Position numbers and translations under genes: made by a program. From contig NZ_JAKRET010000006.1 in assembly GCF_022664395.1 (NCBI RefSeq), forward strand, positions 124,001 through 188,000: DNA of 64,000 nt, read 5' to 3'. Origin of the DNA: Sphingomonas lacusdianchii (lineage in GTDB: Bacteria; Pseudomonadota; Alphaproteobacteria; Sphingomonadales; Sphingomonadaceae). Of the stretch, positions 63,617 through 64,000 are shown in pieces. Every line of letters starts with the position of its first letter. The stretch's first letter is position 1. The notes beneath the pieces were generated by a model. It was not told the DNA's origin. It did not search any database and saw nothing but the letters and a program-made list of their open reading frames with translations.

Positions 63617-64000
63617 GCAAGCTGCAACTGTGCCTCGTCGTCAACGGCCGGGCGGAGGAAGCGGCACGCTTCTACGCCGCGACCTTTCCGGACAGCACGG
63701 TCGGGGCGATCCACCCGGCCGCTGCCGACTTTCCCGGCGGCAGGGCGGGCGACCCGCTGGTCGTCGAATTCACCCTGCTCGGCCAGCCCTGTTTCGCGCT
63801 GAACCACGGCCCGCCCACGCCCTTTTCGGACGCGATCTCGTTCCAGGTGCTGACCGACGATCAGGCGGAGACCGACCGCTACTGGAACGCGATCGTCGCC
63901 GATGGCGGACGCGCCCGTGACTGCGGCTGGTGCCAGGACCGTTTCGGCCTGTCGTGGCAGGTGACGCCGCGCGCTGATGGCGGGCATGGCCGATCCCGAT
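63613..64000 (+). CDS. PhnB-like VOC protein, 3' end outside window, apparent frameshift
   Basis: A further VOC protein of the PhnB/3-demethylubiquinone type, starting MSKLQLCLVVNGRAEEAARFY with ISFQVLTDDQAE, CGWCQDRFGLSWQV near residue 103. The frame from 63613 then reads RADGGHGRS. The +1 frame from 63971 reads ALMAGMADPD, the expected family continuation. Two bases appear to be missing in the CCGCGCGCTG run at 63967-63976. The gene is open at the window edge. It overlaps the previous stop by four bases. Confidence 0.8.
   Translation, partial: MSKLQLCLVVNGRAEEAARFYAATFPDSTVGAIHPAAADFPGGRAGDPLVVEFTLLGQPCFALNHGPPTPFSDAISFQVLTDDQAETDRYWNAIVADGGRARDCGWCQDRFGLSWQVTPRADGGHGRSR

Overview
The window is one contiguous piece of a GC-rich (roughly 65-70%) alphaproteobacterial chromosome, most likely from Sphingomonas or a close relative in Sphingomonadaceae. 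The reasons are the gene order dnaA-rpsT-mutM-ubiE-ubiB-coaBC-dut, a SecB, a single bifunctional Rel/Spo enzyme, CobS and CobT, class I PHA synthase with a phasin, a CC_3452-like secreted protein, and dispersed palindromic intergenic repeats like those common in sphingomonads. I see no insertion sequence, prophage block, CRISPR array, rRNA or tRNA. Most of the window is core chromosome. The accessory-looking parts are the repeats, the signalling genes and the VOC/DUF1428 cluster at the right end.

Layout. 144-5342 (+): secB, murJ, trpS and a phosphoglucomutase. 5597-8644 (-): dnaA, rpsT, mutM, with a 473-bp dnaA-rpsT gap holding a nested palindrome. 8740-16025 (+): a tightly packed run ubiE, ubiB, a membrane protein, coaBC, a lipoprotein hydrolase, dut, a secreted protein, a MoeB/ThiF-type enzyme and a DsrE-like protein, most of them joined by start/stop overlaps. 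16060-21148: galU, a PP2A-like phosphatase, a repeat-bearing gap, a small secreted protein with a Ser-Asp tail, a PDZ-M48 protease, an anchored FKBP and rpsU. 21270-25605 (-): a TPR hybrid histidine kinase with a degenerate receiver, a single-domain response regulator and an EAL protein. 25747-29567 (+): a 19-21 codon ORF plus a strong terminator, then cysD, cysNC, cysQ. 29550-32470 (-): a REC-GGDEF-EAL protein translationally coupled to a histidine kinase. 32632-38279: a CDF metal exporter, exported aldose epimerase, murA, clpS and phasin. 38398-43236: phaC, an alaC-like aminotransferase, MAPEG, DUF2061, an HxlR regulator and a small secreted protein. 43288-51699: rsh, cobT, an RHH protein, a GtrB-like glycosyltransferase, an endolysin-like peptidase and a MASE1-GGDEF cyclase. 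51701-58918: queG, a Nat-type ABC exporter, an unlisted 58-aa membrane protein, GtrA plus a methyltransferase, a GT-C-like membrane protein and a GNAT. 58986-64000: a small secreted protein, thioesterase, cobS, a second HxlR regulator and a divergent operon of VOC and tandem DUF1428 proteins.

How the genes work together. Phosphoglucomutase and GalU give UDP-glucose. CysD/CysNC/CysQ activate sulfate and recycle PAP. PhaC and phasin make and coat PHA granules. CobS and CobT are AAA+ and VWA partners of the aerobic cobaltochelatase, and QueG is a cobalamin-dependent enzyme. Three c-di-GMP proteins and two kinase systems make 21-33 kb and 50-52 kb signalling-rich.

The points most worth a second look are the small ORF with a UUCG-capped terminator before cysD, the four families of palindromic repeats (two of them abutting or running into gene ends), the kinase/REC-GGDEF-EAL overlap, the palindrome upstream of the phasin gene, the operator-like palindrome spanning the HxlR start codon at 61634, and an apparent 2-nt frameshift in the last gene. 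No single wholly new multi-gene defence or biosynthetic system is evident.
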